DNA from: Rhizobium mayense
GTDB lineage: Bacteria > Pseudomonadota > Alphaproteobacteria > Rhizobiales > Rhizobiaceae
Direction of reading: 5' to 3'
Length of the DNA stretch: 64,000 nucleotides
Assembly: GCF_030272705.1 (NCBI RefSeq)
Contig: NZ_JARFYM010000006.1
Location: 124,001 to 188,000 of the forward strand
How positions within the stretch are numbered: position 1 is the stretch's first letter; every line of letters starts with the position of its first letter. The notes beneath the pieces are model-generated. The model made no database searches and was not told where the DNA came from. It saw nothing but the letters and a program-made list of their open reading frames with translations. Positions 63,860 through 64,000 of this stretch are shown here, piece after piece. The position numbers were made by a program, and so were the translations under genes.

Positions 63860-64000
63860 GGCTTTGCCCATCCGTCGATGCGAGATGCATGGCTGTCTAC
63901 CCACTGCTTCGCGAATTCCAGGGGCGGCTGACGCTCTACCTGCAGGGCGTAGGTCATGTGCGTAATTTCCTCTGGCGTGAAATCGATCTTCTCGAGAAAG
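63856..64000 (-). CDS. Glycine betaine/proline-type ABC binding protein, C-terminal part
   Basis: The last 47 codons of a gene that starts beyond the right end of the window. The reading FTPEEITHMTYALQVERQPP, then FAKQWVDSHASRIDGWAKP, matches the C-terminus of OpuAC/ProX-type binding proteins, in which this helical end is conserved (A-x-x-W). Its TGA overlaps the transpeptidase ATG by 4 bp. The match rests on a short segment, so it is a fair but not certain call. Confidence 0.65.
   Translation of the reverse strand, partial: FLEKIDFTPEEITHMTYALQVERQPPLEFAKQWVDSHASRIDGWAKP

Overview
The window is about 61 % GC by eye. It has densely packed operons, large catabolic ABC loci, LacI/LysR/IclR regulators, a conserved set of alphaproteobacterial proteins and short palindromic intergenic repeats. 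Together these point to the chromosome (or a chromid) of a Rhizobium-type alphaproteobacterium. I identified 62 protein genes, two of them cut by the window ends, plus one decayed gene fragment. I saw no tRNA, rRNA, CRISPR array, transposase or phage gene.

Layout. 1-8.3 kb: the end of a phosphoesterase gene, a di-haem cytochrome c peroxidase, a GNAT acetyltransferase, an ornithine/lysine decarboxylase behind a ~410-nt leader, a divergent LysR gene, a DUF1007 + NicO nickel/cobalt pair, and a DUF533/TerB-like protein. 8.3-17.8 kb: KDPG aldolase (eda), a CYTH + CHAD pair, an arylsulfatase that looks inserted behind the CHAD gene, a GNAT gene, the tRNA hydroxylase trhO, a CHASE-like/GGDEF/EAL protein and an FMN reductase. 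17.8-27.3 kb: a sugar locus with a CUT2 ABC importer, TIM-barrel isomerase, Gfo/Idh/MocA oxidoreductase, GH1 beta-glucosidase and a divergent LacI regulator with twin operators. 27.4-31.4 kb: a LacI-type regulator, xylB and xylA. 31.6-36.2 kb: an EmrAB-type efflux pair, its divergent TetR regulator, and an AraC/GyrI-like regulator. 36.4-42.8 kb: TerC, gltX, a class II lysS and small conserved proteins. 41.9-48.5 kb: a LysR regulator and a ydcSTUV-patD-type putrescine operon. 48.6-49.5 kb: two small membrane proteins.

49.6-62.8 kb is the most unusual part: a divergent 14-gene block around an IclR promoter. The leftward arm carries a CUT1 sugar importer, a mandelate-racemase-type dehydratase, an L-rhamnose-type mutarotase, a Gfo/Idh dehydrogenase, a MaoC hydratase, a solute-binding-protein homologue that cannot have a signal peptide, and an SDR. 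The rightward arm carries the IclR regulator, a lactonase-type amidohydrolase, a second MaoC that has lost its catalytic His, and a class III CoA-transferase. Import, mutarotation, oxidation, lactone opening and dehydration would form a non-phosphorylating route for a (deoxy)sugar. The CoA-transferase, MaoC pair and cytoplasmic binding protein do not fit any such route known to me.

62.8-64 kb: a small lipoprotein, an L,D-transpeptidase, and the last 47 codons of a glycine-betaine-type binding protein that overlaps the transpeptidase start by 4 bp. The window also shows several clear operator palindromes and many stem-loop terminators, including stems just downstream of solute-binding-protein genes, where they may set unequal expression within operons.
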